A stretch of 64,000 nucleotides of DNA from Roseimaritima multifibrata (GTDB lineage Bacteria; Planctomycetota; Planctomycetia; Pirellulales; Pirellulaceae): assembly GCF_007741495.1 (NCBI RefSeq), contig NZ_CP036262.1:7068001-7132000 (forward strand), given 5' to 3'. Positions 35,626 to 45,300 of the stretch are shown one piece after another. The notes beneath the pieces are model-generated. The model had not been told where the DNA came from. It saw only the letters and a list, made by a program, of their open reading frames with translations, and searched no databases. How positions within the stretch are numbered: the first letter of the stretch is position 1; each line of letters opens with the position of its first letter. The position numbers and the translations under genes are program-made.

Positions 35626-36819
35626 TTAGGACCGTGCTACTTTTCGGACGACCGCGGCCAACCGTAAAAGATCTTCGCGATCATTGTAGGCATGAATACT
35701 GGCGCGAATCCCTCCGCCGCGACAACTTACGACAACTCCCTCATCCAAGGCAGCTTGGCGAAAAGCCGCTGGATCGATTCCAGGGATCTGGAATAAAACG
35801 ATCCCACTTCGATGGCAACGTTCCTCGGGGACCTGGGGGATCGCCCCGGCCTGCCGAAGCAGCTCCACCGCCTCTTCGACCAAGTCCAACACCCTTTCGG
35901 CGATGGAATTGGGGCCGTGAGCTTCGATCACCTGCCAAAAGAGCTTCAGGCTGCGATGCATCGCCAGCAATCCGACCATATTTGCCGACCCCGCCTCATA
36001 TCGAGCCGCCGTGTCCCTCAGATCGAACTCGGCGCCCCCGAACAGGTGAGCATTCTTCACGCTATTCCAGCCGACTGTCCGGCAGCGGAGCGATTCCAGG
36101 TGCTTCCGGCGTACAAACGCCAACCCGGCACCTTCCGGTCCCAGCAGCCACTTATGCCCATCGGCGGCCAGGAAATCGACCGGTGTCTGTCCCAAATCGA
36201 TCGGAAAAACGCCCAAACCCTGGATCGCATCTAAAAAAAAGAGAGAATTTTTTGCGTGAGCAATGCGGACCAAACGGTCGATATCCAGCCGGTATCCCGA
36301 CGCGTATCCCACCCAACTCGCGGCGACCAAACGGGTTGAGTTGTCGATGGCGGCATCGATTTCGTCCAGATCTGGAGGGCTTCCCTCGCTGCCGATCACG
36401 CGAACTTCGACCCCTAAATCCCGCTGCTGTAACCAAGGAAAAAGATTCGAGGGGAACTCGCCGGCGGGAAGCACAATGTTGTCGCCAGGCTGCCAGTCGA
36501 TCCCTTCGGCCGCGATATTGATTCCATAAGAAGTATTAGGAATCATAGCGATTTCAGCAGGATCCGCCCCCATCCAGGTGGCCGCTGACCGTCTCATCTG
36601 TTCCACATCGCCCGACCACTGAAGCCAATCCACGTCCCCTTGCTCGGCAGCCTGAGTGGCAAAATCTCCGATCCGCTGAGCCGTCGGACCGGGGAGCGGC
36701 GCGACGGCAGCGTGGTCAAAGTACGCCCACCTCTGGACCACCGGCATCTGACTACGCCACCAAGCCCAAGGGGTTTTGAGGAGCGCGTCGGAAGGGTGCG
36801 AGTGGTATTCGTCAGACAT
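35626..36819 (-). CDS. Class V aminotransferase (cysteine desulfurase-like PLP enzyme)
   Basis: About 397 aa from the ATG at 36819 (MSDEYHSHPSD); 35 further upstream codons are open but not family-like. The fold-type I core is present: YFDHAAVAPLP near the start, NTSYGINIAAEG, FLDAIQGLGVFPIDL and ADGHKWLLGPEG, where Lys223 should bind PLP. The C-terminal domain ends with SCRGGGIRASIHAYNDREDLLRL. It may be a desulfurase, kynureninase-like or other lyase; the exact reaction is not determinable. coaD follows after 15 bp. Confidence 0.88.
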   Translation of the reverse strand: MSDEYHSHPSDALLKTPWAWWRSQMPVVQRWAYFDHAAVAPLPGPTAQRIGDFATQAAEQGDVDWLQWSGDVEQMRRSAATWMGADPAEIAMIPNTSYGINIAAEGIDWQPGDNIVLPAGEFPSNLFPWLQQRDLGVEVRVIGSEGSPPDLDEIDAAIDNSTRLVAASWVGYASGYRLDIDRLVRIAHAKNSLFFLDAIQGLGVFPIDLGQTPVDFLAADGHKWLLGPEGAGLAFVRRKHLESLRCRTVGWNSVKNAHLFGGAEFDLRDTAARYEAGSANMVGLLAMHRSLKLFWQVIEAHGPNSIAERVLDLVEEAVELLRQAGAIPQVPEERCHRSGIVLFQIPGIDPAAFRQAALDEGVVVSCRGGGIRASIHAYNDREDLLRLAAVVRKVARS

Positions 36820-36879
36820 GGCAAGGGCGTTATGATCGGACGCGAACAAAGAGGAAAAATTTAGATAGACCCGGCGGTC

Positions 36880-36909
36880 TTGGGAAACTGCGAAGTTTTC
36901 AATTATACT
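36880..36909 (+). promoter_or_regulatory. Candidate sigma70-type promoter for the small membrane protein/aroC genes
   Basis: TTGGGA (36880-36885) and TATACT (36904-36909) are 18 bp apart and lie about 33 bp upstream of the ATG at 36942, in the gap divergent from the aminotransferase gene. Confidence 0.4.
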
Positions 36910-36941
36910 GCCGCAGATAGCCACGATATCAGAACTGCACC

Positions 36942-37169
36942 ATGATCTTAAGCCGAGGATTCTTGATGCCCAAGGCGCTTTGCCTAACCAGCCTTGCGGT
37001 AGCCATTGTTACCGCCCTCCTTTTTCTTGCTGACCTCGTAATGGGTTTGGCCGGAATGGCTGATAGTGCACCACTGCGTGGGGCGAGTTCTCTCATGGAC
37101 ATCGCTTTTCTTGCCGCAGGCATTGCCATTGCCGTAATGAGCTGGAAAACTTATCGCGAGCTGGGATGA
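36942..37169 (+). CDS. Small two-helix membrane protein, unknown function
   Basis: This 75-aa protein has two clear membrane segments (LCLTSLAVAIVTALLFLADL and IAFLAAGIAIAVMSW) joined by a short loop and ending in a basic tail. An in-frame ATG at 36966 (MPKALCLTS) may be the true start. It lies 67 bp upstream of aroC, downstream of a reasonable promoter, and may be cotranscribed. No family recognised. Confidence 0.65.
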   Translation: MILSRGFLMPKALCLTSLAVAIVTALLFLADLVMGLAGMADSAPLRGASSLMDIAFLAAGIAIAVMSWKTYRELG

Positions 37170-37236
37170 CCGCGGGATCGCGGTCGATACGTCCCCATTC
37201 CGCGATCGTAGCGATCATTAAAGGTGAAGTGCACTT

Positions 37237-38484
37237 ATGGAAATTCTTGGTGGGCCCCTGTACAGCGTCGCCGGTGCGGGAGAATCGCACGGACCCGCGA
37301 TCACAACCATCATCAATGGCTGCCCTCCCGGCCTACGGATCGACCGAAATCAAGTTCAACAGGACCTCGATCGCCGGCGTCCTGGTGGCAACAAGCACGG
37401 AACTCCGCGGAACGAAAAAGACAAAGTCGTCTTTCTTTCCGGCCTGTACGACAGCCAAGACCACCAATCCCTGCTCGCGGGCCCCGAAATCTCCGTGAAA
37501 GTCGACGACACGACTTTCGCTACCGAATCGTACGAAACCGGCTACACCACGGGCGAACCGATCGCTGCGATCGTACTGTCGACGTCAAAAAAGTCGCACG
37601 ACTATACCCAGCTGACCGGCGACCAAGGCGAAGTCCGTCCCGGACATACGGATCTGGTCAAATTCCATCAATCGCAGCAGTTTGTCGACGTACGTGGCGG
37701 CGGACGATCCAGTTACCGATCGACCATCAGCGATGTCATTGGCGGCTCCATCGCCCGTGAATTCCTGCGAATCCATTTTGGGACGGTCATCCTTTCTTCG
37801 ATCCAGCAAGTCGGAAGTCTGGAAGCATCCGTATCGCTTGCCGACAAAATCGCCGCGCTCGCAGGGGATGGCGGCCGCCTGAGCTCCGAACAGCTGGCCG
37901 AAATCGAATCGGCCCTGTCGTCAGAAGTCCTCCACACGGCCGACGCTGAATTCGCGCAGGAAGCAGCCGAGCTGATCAAAGAGACGCGGAAAGATGGGGA
38001 TTCATTGGGGGCGGCCCTGGAAGTCGTCGCGGTCAACGTTCCAGCCCTCGTCGGCGAACCGCTCTACCAAAGCCTAAAAGCCCGCTTGATGGGCACGCTG
38101 GGTGGCTTGAACGCCGTCCAGTCGTGTGAAATCGGAGCTGGCAAAGCGGTTGTCGAACGCCGCGGCAGTGAAAACAACGACCCCATTCGGCAAACCGGTT
38201 ATCAAGCGAACAGCCATGGCGGGTTACTGGGAGGGATCACCACGGGGATGCCAATCGTCTGCAAGGTCGGTTTCAAACCAACCTCAACCATCCACAAACC
38301 ACAATCGTCGATCCGCAAGAATTTCGAAGAGATCGAATTCCACCTCCAATCGGGACGACACGATCCCTGCGTAGGCGTCCGCGCCGGAGTCACGCTGGAA
38401 TCTCGAGTCGCCATCGAATTGATGAATGCCACACTGATGCATCAATCCCAACACATCGACCCCAAAAGCTTCCAGCTCTTCTAA
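37237..38484 (+). CDS. aroC: Chorismate synthase
   Basis: This 415-aa enzyme catalyses the last step of the shikimate pathway, EPSP to chorismate, using reduced FMN. Family blocks: GAGESHGPAI with the catalytic His18, RRRPGGNKHGTPRNE, GHTDLVKF, RGGGRSSYRST, ANSHGGLLGGITTGMPI and HDPCVGVRAGVTLESRVAI. Somewhat longer than bacterial AroC of about 360 aa, mainly through an insert around residues 185-260. It is directly upstream of the palindromic repeat array. Confidence 0.95.
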   Translation: MEILGGPLYSVAGAGESHGPAITTIINGCPPGLRIDRNQVQQDLDRRRPGGNKHGTPRNEKDKVVFLSGLYDSQDHQSLLAGPEISVKVDDTTFATESYETGYTTGEPIAAIVLSTSKKSHDYTQLTGDQGEVRPGHTDLVKFHQSQQFVDVRGGGRSSYRSTISDVIGGSIAREFLRIHFGTVILSSIQQVGSLEASVSLADKIAALAGDGGRLSSEQLAEIESALSSEVLHTADAEFAQEAAELIKETRKDGDSLGAALEVVAVNVPALVGEPLYQSLKARLMGTLGGLNAVQSCEIGAGKAVVERRGSENNDPIRQTGYQANSHGGLLGGITTGMPIVCKVGFKPTSTIHKPQSSIRKNFEEIEFHLQSGRHDPCVGVRAGVTLESRVAIELMNATLMHQSQHIDPKSFQLF

Positions 38485-39051
38485 AGCCCCCCGCATAATC
38501 CTAGCCCAGCACGCGGCAAATATCTGTCGCCCTCCGGGCTATAAAGCCGCATTGAAAACCAGCCCGGAGGGCGGCACATACTTGCCGGCGGCGTCAGCCG
38601 CCGGGATGAATTTCTCAAACGAAAAAGCCCAGAGGGCGACAGAATCATCGCGCAATCCAATCTGTCGCCCTCCGGGCTTTCCCTGCCCGCAGTTTACTAC
38701 CCGTTGGCTTACGCCAACGGCAAATATCTGTCGCCCTCCGGGCTATTAAGCCGCATCGAGAACCAGCCCGGAGGGCGGCACATACTTGCCGGCGGTGTCA
38801 GCCGCCGGGATGAATTTCTCAATCAAAAAAGCCCAGCGGGCGACAGAATCATCTCGCAATCCAATCTGTCGCCCTCCGGGCTTTCACTGCCCGCAGTTTA
38901 CTACCCGTTGGCTTACGCCAACGGCAAGTATCTGTCGCCCTCCGGGCTAAAAAGCCGCACCGCAAATCAGCCCGGAGGGCGGCACATACTTGCCGGCGGC
39001 GTCAGCCGCCGGGATGAATTTCTCAAACAAAAAGCCCAGCGGGCGACAGAA

Positions 39052-39504
39052 TCATTCCCAGAGATATCGCTCGTCGAACTCGATTTCATGTTGTTTTAAC
39101 ATCAGCATAAACTCGCTTTTGAAATCTCGCTTTGTGTGGTGCTGCAGTTGGTTTTCGATGTACCGCACTACTTCAGCCTCTTGTGATCGACTGACCGTGA
39201 ACGCCCCATAGCCATCCTGCCAATGGAACTTCAAAACCGCATTGCGACTTTCATTGATATTTCTACTGGCATTGGACTTTAAAGTTCGGACGAAATCGGC
39301 GACAGCAACCTTAGCTGGAATTTTGACCAACACATGAGCATGATCGAAATGGCCGCCAATCCTAACGGCATGCCCGCCAAGGCTTGAACAGATTCCAGCC
39401 ATATACCTCCAGGTCTGGTCGCGAAAGTTGTCGTCACGCAGTAGCGGACGGCGGTCCTTGGTACTGAAGACGATGTGATAAAGAAGGTGCTGGTGTGCGC
39501 CCAT
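39052..39504 (-). CDS. REP-associated-type Y1 transposase (IS200/IS605 TnpA-like)
   Basis: This 150-aa protein has an HUH motif His55-Ala-His57 (DHAHVLVKIP) and catalytic Tyr115 with Gln119 four residues on (YIENQLQHH), matching the Y1 tyrosine/Gln spacing of IS200-like enzymes that nick and rejoin single-stranded DNA at hairpins. The start at 39504 is set by a perfect AGGAGG 8 nt upstream; an earlier in-frame Met would overlap it. The gene occupies the loop of hairpin C of a 204-bp repeat unit, and its TGA stop is formed by the repeat's own ATTCA/AATCAT edge. No IS-specific ends fit between gene and repeat, so the repeats themselves may be its substrate. RAYT-type domestication is inferred. 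Confidence 0.88.
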   Translation of the reverse strand: MGAHQHLLYHIVFSTKDRRPLLRDDNFRDQTWRYMAGICSSLGGHAVRIGGHFDHAHVLVKIPAKVAVADFVRTLKSNASRNINESRNAVLKFHWQDGYGAFTVSRSQEAEVVRYIENQLQHHTKRDFKSEFMLMLKQHEIEFDERYLWE

Positions 39505-39512
39505 AACATGTT

Positions 39513-39518
39513 CCTCCT
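39513..39518 (-). promoter_or_regulatory. Shine-Dalgarno of the Y1 transposase
   Basis: Minus-strand AGGAGG lies 8 nt before the ATG at 39504-39502. It fixes the start and sits within the non-repeat insert, while any promoter must lie in the flanking repeat. Confidence 0.8.
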
Positions 39519-39788
39519 GAGTCATGGAATCTGTCGTCCTCCGGGCTTTCCCTGCCCGCAGTTTACTACCCGTTGGCTTACGCCAACGGCAAATATCTGT
39601 CGCCCTCCGGGCTATTAAGCCGCATCGAGAACCAGCCCGGAGGGCGGCACATACTTGCCGGCGGTGTCAGCCGCCGGGATGAATTTCTCAATCAAAAAAG
39701 CCCAGCGGGCGACAGAATCATCTCGCAATCCAATCTGTCGCCCTCCGGGCTTTCACTGCCCGCAGTTTACTACCCGTTGGCTTACGCC

Positions 39789-41282
39789 GAGCCCTTTCAA
39801 GCTAGCACTTAGCGGCTCTTTGGTCGAGGATTTTGGCAGTCGAAACATGGTTGCCGCGGTTACCGCTTTTCTTTTTTGGTGGCGGCTTCTTTGGGCCTCT
39901 GGGGCTCTTTTTGTAACGGCTGAAATCGAGCTGCTTTCCGATGTCGACCAGCTCCTTAGCGAGCTGCTCCAAGGTTAGTTCTCGATACACAGAATCAAAC
40001 TCTTCTTCGGTGACCGCTATCGCAAAACCTTTCCACGATTCCGAGACATCATTGGCCGCGTAATAACTCGAGACCTTGTCGGCTAAATCCGCGTCGTTCG
40101 CTGCACAGCCAATCGATGTTTTTATCACGCTCAGAATGTTGTACATCATTACCGCCATGCAAAAACTGAATAGCGCCGCTTTGGGATATCCAAGCGTCTT
40201 GATTTCACTGTGAAGCGTCGTGGCGAGTTGCTGGAAGGCTGTTTCGATGTTCCATCGCTTACGGTATCCCTTCGCCACTTTTTTTGCGCTGACGCGTTTG
40301 GGCAGATTGGTCAAAATGTGGACGGCTTTGTCCCCTTTGCGAGTCGGCTTATCGAGTTCAATCGTGATCCGACGCAAGTGAAGGGGGCGGCCTTGGTACG
40401 TAAAAGAAATCTTCTGTTCATACAAAACGCCACCATCACAAGGCCCGATTTTACTGCGTTTTCCTTGCGATTCCCAGTTCGGCAGCAAAGCTGTTGAATG
40501 ACGCAAAACGAAAAACGCTTGTTTGTCTAAGGCGATGGTCGTCATCATCTTCTGCGAAGCAAAGTGGCGGTCACCAATCCAAACTTGATCCTTTTGGACG
40601 AGGTCAAAAATTTGGGGATGCAAAGTGGCTTCGCCGGCATGTCCATCGCGACAAACAATCACGTCCACAAGTAGCTTCTTGTCGGGATCGAGTATTGGAA
40701 TGGTGGTGGCCGGTAGGGCTGCAGCGCCAAGAGTCCGTAGCTCTTTGATGCGATGCTCCGTTCCTGCCAAGTGGTTGCCGTCCATGATCCGCGTGGCGTA
40801 GCCGTTAAACACTGGCAATGATTTGGGACCTTCAAGATGATCCCACAACTGTGAAAGCTCGGCTGCTGTTTCACTAACCAAAGCACGGCTCACCTGCAGC
40901 TCGATGCCTTGAAGTTTGTTGTAAACGGATGCGATGGAAACTTCGATATTTTCTTTGTGTCGTCTGTAAGCAGCATTCACCGAAGGTTTGATTTTCAGGG
41001 CAACACATGCCATGACGTCAGCGACTGAAGAAAACAATAGTTCACCGCACCTTTGGCGTTCTACATGCCTCGCAAAGAGAGCGTCCATCCGCTCGTTACT
41101 GAGCAAATGATTGAGCACTAAACGAGTTCCTAACGCTACAGGACAATCTTTTTTGAAGCGTTCGAGCAGTTCGTCAACATTCATTTCAACACCTCATTTT
41201 GCGTAACATCCTCTAAGTAAACTACTTAGATAGAGTCGCAAACAAGATGCCAAAACGCCAAAGTGCTAGCTTGAAAGGGCTC
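39789..41282. mobile_element. Intact IS4-family-like insertion sequence, 1494 bp
   Basis: Perfect 22-bp terminal inverted repeats (39789-39810, 41261-41282; outer end GAGCCCTTTCAAG) bound one transposase gene. The direct repeat GGCTTACGCC flanks it at 39779-39788 and 41283-41292, and removing one copy restores hairpin D of the 204-bp unit. Because the target is partly palindromic, the duplication could be read as 10, 8 or 6 bp; 10 bp with the 22-bp ends is the simplest. Identical ends and an intact ORF indicate recent insertion. Confidence 0.95.
39802..41184 (-). CDS. IS4-family DDE transposase
   Basis: This 460-aa protein has a DDE triad placed at Asp135 (IMDGNHL), Asp205 (WIGDRHFAS) and Glu314 in YRKRWNIE, the last matching the Y-x2-R-x3-E signature of IS4-type enzymes. 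A basic C-terminal tail (KSPRGPKKPPPKKKSGNRG) probably binds DNA. The stop codon lies inside the left inverted repeat. Reading frame is uninterrupted, so it should be active. Confidence 0.93.
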   Translation of the reverse strand: MNVDELLERFKKDCPVALGTRLVLNHLLSNERMDALFARHVERQRCGELLFSSVADVMACVALKIKPSVNAAYRRHKENIEVSIASVYNKLQGIELQVSRALVSETAAELSQLWDHLEGPKSLPVFNGYATRIMDGNHLAGTEHRIKELRTLGAAALPATTIPILDPDKKLLVDVIVCRDGHAGEATLHPQIFDLVQKDQVWIGDRHFASQKMMTTIALDKQAFFVLRHSTALLPNWESQGKRSKIGPCDGGVLYEQKISFTYQGRPLHLRRITIELDKPTRKGDKAVHILTNLPKRVSAKKVAKGYRKRWNIETAFQQLATTLHSEIKTLGYPKAALFSFCMAVMMYNILSVIKTSIGCAANDADLADKVSSYYAANDVSESWKGFAIAVTEEEFDSVYRELTLEQLAKELVDIGKQLDFSRYKKSPRGPKKPPPKKKSGNRGNHVSTAKILDQRAAKC

Positions 41283-41645
41283 GGCTTACGCCAACGGCAA
41301 ATATCTGTCGCCCTCCGGGCTATTAAGCCGCATCGAGAACCAGCCCGGAGGGCGGCACATACTTGCCGGCGGTGTCAGCCGCCGGGATGAATTTCTCAAT
41401 CAAAAAAGCCCAGCGGGCGACAGAATCATCGCGCAATCCAATCTGTCGCCCTCCGGGCTTTCACTGCCCGCAGTTTACTACCCGTTGGCTTACGCCAACG
41501 GCAAATATCTGTCGCCCTCCGGGCTAAAAAGCCGCACCCCAAATCAGCCCGGAGGGCGGCACATACTTGCCGGCGGCGTCAGCCGCCGGGATGAATTTCT
41601 CAATCAAAAAAGCCCAGCGGGCGACAGAATCATCGCGCAATTTAA

Positions 41646-41680
41646 CCTGTTCTCAAGAACAAGAAATTCTTGAGAACAGG
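41646..41680. terminator. Strong hairpin at the end of the repeat array
   Basis: A perfect 14-bp stem (41646-41659 with 41667-41680) and 7-nt loop lies 18 bp beyond the stop of the minus-strand gene ending at 41699, exactly where repeat unit 6 breaks off. It probably terminates that gene; no strong T-run follows. Confidence 0.6.
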
Positions 41681-41698
41681 GAACCCTGACACACTTGC

Positions 41699-42208
41699 CT
41701 ATTCGGCCTTTTTCTTCTTCCCTTTTTCCTTCTTCTTTTCGCTGCCTGTTAGGCGAGCTGGCAACTGAGCTTTTTGCTCGTCGGTCAACAATTCGACAAC
41801 CGCTTTCTGAAGCTTGGTTCGCATCATGCCCATCTTTTTCATGGCAGCCAGTTGAGCTTCATTCATGCCTGAATTCTTATCGACTTCGGCGGCAAGCTCT
41901 TTTCCTTTTAGCCCCGCCTGACGCGCTGCCTTCATCGCTTCGCCTCGCTTCTTGGTCAGTTCAGGCGTCAGCCCAGCTTCTTCACGAAGCGCCTTAGTCT
42001 CTTCTGCCACTTTCTGAACCAACACTTTGACCTTTGCTTTTTGATCATCGGTCAATTCGATGGCTGCGAAGGGTTTCATCAGTTGAGCGTTTGCGCGTTG
42101 CTTCCCTTTACCCTGTGCTCCCTTCTTTTTCGGTTTTGCATCGTCTGCAGAAACGGAAACCACCAGCGCCAAACTTAATACCAGCAAGCCCAAAATTCGT
42201 TGTTTCAT
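41699..42208 (-). CDS. Secreted Lys/Ala-rich helical protein
   Basis: About 169 aa from the ATG at 42208, which opens a typical signal peptide (ILGLLVLSLALVVSVSADD). The mature protein is highly basic and helical, with LTDDQKAKVKVLVQKV and LLTDEQKAQLPARL resembling LTxxQ (Spy/CpxP-like) motifs that recur in planctomycete secreted proteins. Spy-like proteins act as periplasmic chaperones; this is inference from two motifs. The C-terminus is almost all Lys/Glu/Gly. Confidence 0.8.
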   Translation of the reverse strand: MKQRILGLLVLSLALVVSVSADDAKPKKKGAQGKGKQRANAQLMKPFAAIELTDDQKAKVKVLVQKVAEETKALREEAGLTPELTKKRGEAMKAARQAGLKGKELAAEVDKNSGMNEAQLAAMKKMGMMRTKLQKAVVELLTDEQKAQLPARLTGSEKKKEKGKKKKAE

Positions 42209-42321
42209 AACAGTCAACTTTTTCCAGAATTTCCAGAGGGACCGGAGCAAATGCCAGCCCCAAGTCCGCTTGATTTTACTAACCTGCGGTCCGTAGCGTC
42301 TGAAAATTCCTCTCGGAATTG

Positions 42322-45300
42322 CTACTTAGGTTTGGCAGGCGGGTCGAACAACAACGTGATTTCGGCGACAAGGTCGGTCGGAATCCCCTGTGATTTCTCT
42401 CCGGCCTTAACCTCACCACGAACAAGCAGTCGCATCGAGCGGGCCGCGGGCCGTCCCTCGACGTATCCCTTGATGGCATTTCGCATCTGCGAATTCAAGT
42501 AGGCGACCGAGCTTGGATCGACAACATATCGAGATTTATCGGCCTCCGCTTTTAGCACCAAATCGAACGGATTCTCGGCTCCCGAGCAGATGGCTAGCCC
42601 CAGCGGTGTATCCGTTAGCAACTGAACCGAAACCTTCGCGTCTGCCACGACATCTTCAGGCTTAGGCATTTTGATCGACAACGTGCCGCCTCCCACGAAG
42701 GTCAGATCTCCCAGTTTAGGAACCGTATTTGGCCTAGAGATTTGCTGAGCCAACTGGAGCGACGCAGGATTCCAGGCGACTTTTGCCGCCGTCGGTTTCT
42801 TTTCCGGTTCATTCAGCGGAATCATCAGATGACTGCTGACTCCATACGGTGTCGCAACATGAACATCGACCAAGCGACTATCTTGCCCACGTCCCAAACT
42901 CTGGACTCCTTTCGGGACCGTGACCTTCATAATCTGCCTGGATAGCAAGTCGTGCTTCGCCGTCTTGCCACCGACGACCACCTGGGTCTCATGCACGCTA
43001 AAACCTTCCCCAACCAGAAACAGCGTGGTGTCTGCCTTGGGATCGATCCCTGGAGCCCCATACCAACTGGTCAATTCGACCGCCAGGTCACCGATCCCAC
43101 CCGACACCAATTCAAATCCACCGACGGAGCTTTCGAAGGGAATCTGGACCACGGAAGATTGCAAAGGCAACCGCTGGGAAAGCTGATTTGCGGTACTTGA
43201 AAGATGAGCCACATCGGCCGGACGGTAGCAATCACACTGCGGAACACACTGCGTGAATTGATGAACCGCTTCACTGGCTCGACTGAGTTTCATCGTGTCC
43301 GTCAGCGTCAATTCGCGATCGGCCGGATTGGTGATCCGAAACCAACTGGTCCGGCTGTGCAAATTCATGTAGGGAACGAAACTGGGCATCACGATCACCG
43401 CGGTGCATTCCCGCTGCCCAGGCTCTAAACGCCTGGAACTAAGCAAACGGTCGCGTGACGGTCCTCCCAACAACGTCTGACTTATCGACCGTAACGTGTT
43501 TGCGTTGTCGGGGGACTGCAGACGGGGATAGAATCGCCAACCGAAGACATTGGTCCCGTGAGCAAACGCGACTTCGGTTGCGTTGACATCAATCGTATCG
43601 ATATCGACTTCTAACTGTCTGGCAAAATTGCCCGCCGCCCGGACCGAAGCGTTCCCGGTGGCGATCGCGACCGCCGCAGCAAGCTGCAGTTCGCGGCGAA
43701 GATTAAACGAATCGGCAATGTTCTGCTCTTGAGTGTTGGGGTCGAGCGCAAACACCTGAATCGGCCATCGGTTCAACACGTACTGATTAAAAGCTTCTCG
43801 GGCTTCCGGTGAAGGATCGGGACCATGAAACTGAAGCTGCACAGACCCAGCCAAACCACAAGCAACCCCTTTTTCGGACTCCAAACGTTTCATCGATTCA
43901 AGCAATTCACGATTTAGCAAACTTGCTTCAACGATCAGCGACCAAGCGAGCGCCGAGGTCGGACTAAACCGAACGCCAACGCCCAGTTCGCTTAAGAACG
44001 ACTCTCGTATCGAACGAACCATTTTGAAGTTGCGAGTCGTAATCGCTTCAGCCAGCTCCGGCGAAGCGTACTCCCACAGATGAACTTTGCTAGGCTGACA
44101 CAACAGTTCGCAGGTGTGAATCAGTTCCTCTTTTAAGATCGAACGGACATCGCTAACAAGGACGTAGTTCCCGTCGTTCGGCGGGGTTTTGTTTAGAGCT
44201 CTAGCAATGGGCATTGCCAGATTAAAAAACGATTCGTATCCAATCACGGGAAGGTATTGACTGGGCGTCAGAGGTCGCCGAATCCGCCGAGATCGAGCGG
44301 GAGCAGTAGGACTGGCCGCAAAGGTTGTCGCGTTGATCTGTTGCTCTAAAACAATCGACGCCGAGCTTAGAGACACTCCTCCTGCAGCGTTCAAGGATTC
44401 AGAATTCATTGAAAAGGAGATGCCTGACGGATTGCTTGGGTCTTGCCCATCCACTTGCTTCGTAAGGTTCCCCCACTGTCGAAAGAATGCTTGAGAAGCA
44501 TATTTGACAATGGCATCAGCCATTCCAAAGGACTCAGCTTCTGATCTGCATGTTTTATTAGCCAGCCATTTTTTCAGTGCTTCAATCGCTTGTTCATCTG
44601 TATCTAAGCGCTCAGCCAGCTTTACCAGCTTTGGCTCATCCGCAATGCGGCAAATCAACAAATCCATCCGCCGCTGATTCTCGATTTGCATCCCAGGAGC
44701 GAGAAGATCCGTTAGCGGATAAACCGGGTAATAAGGTAACTGTCGCCTTGTCGCTTGCTCCACTTTGTCTTCGATCGCGCCAAACACCATCTTGATTTTG
44801 ATCGGCTTTAATTGGACTGATCCAGAACAACCATTAGGCTCAGGAGTGATTGAGATTGTCACCTCCTGCACCGTCGCGTACCTCGACAACAAGTCCTCAA
44901 TTCCATCAAGCAAAGCTCCCGATTCGACCAGCACATCGACCTTTGCCTTGAAGTCCGATTTTTCAATCGTTCCAGACATAATCGGATACTGTTTATCCGA
45001 GGTTTTTCGTAGCTGCAACGATAGAGCATGATGAGCCAAGTCTTCAAAGCGAAGTCTCAAGTATTCGCGGTCATCTTCGGCATATTTGATCGCATCGTAA
45101 ATTCCCGAATTGACCATGACTTCCGAGTTCATCTGTTCAATACGCTTATCGAACAACACCATCATTTTTGCTGCCCGTCGCTCTGCTGCAGCATGTAAAC
45201 TCAATTGCTCGGTTGCATTTGGCGAGTCGTCTGACAAAAACCTTGTGATCGTCAGACCGTGCATGTCAACGACGTCGTTGATGATCAGGTCACGAAAGGT

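Larger units (their letters stand above)
38514..41641. repeat. Array of six 204-bp hairpin-rich repeat units, interrupted by a Y1 transposase gene and an IS4-type element
   Basis: Unit starts are at 38514, 38718, 38922, 39587, 41295 and 41499; uninterrupted units are exactly 204 bp. Each carries four hairpins: A, GCCCTCCGGGCT with AGCCCGGAGGGC; B, CCGGCGGC-GTCA-GCCGCCGG; C, AGCCCAGCGGGCGACAG with CTGTCGCCCTCCGGGCT around a 19-base loop; D, CCGTTGGC-TTAC-GCCAACGG. Unit 3 is split by a 472-bp insert (39056-39527) holding the Y1 gene. The boundary of units 4 and 5 holds the IS. Unit 6 is truncated after about 143 bp. Divergence between units is a few per cent at most. Confidence 0.95.

Noticed and set aside
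35634-36521. 295-codon plus-strand ORF antisense to the aminotransferase
   Set aside because: Arg/Pro-rich shadow; the minus strand encodes a full PLP enzyme.
38552-39099. Overlapping plus-strand ORFs across the 204-bp repeats (also 39573-39978, 41485-41673)
   Set aside because: They are translations of hairpin DNA in different frames, with no start signals and peptides that only mirror the repeat; better explained as open frames by chance.
38514-41641. CRISPR array
   Set aside because: Units are 204 bp, contiguous without unique spacers, and no cas gene is near.
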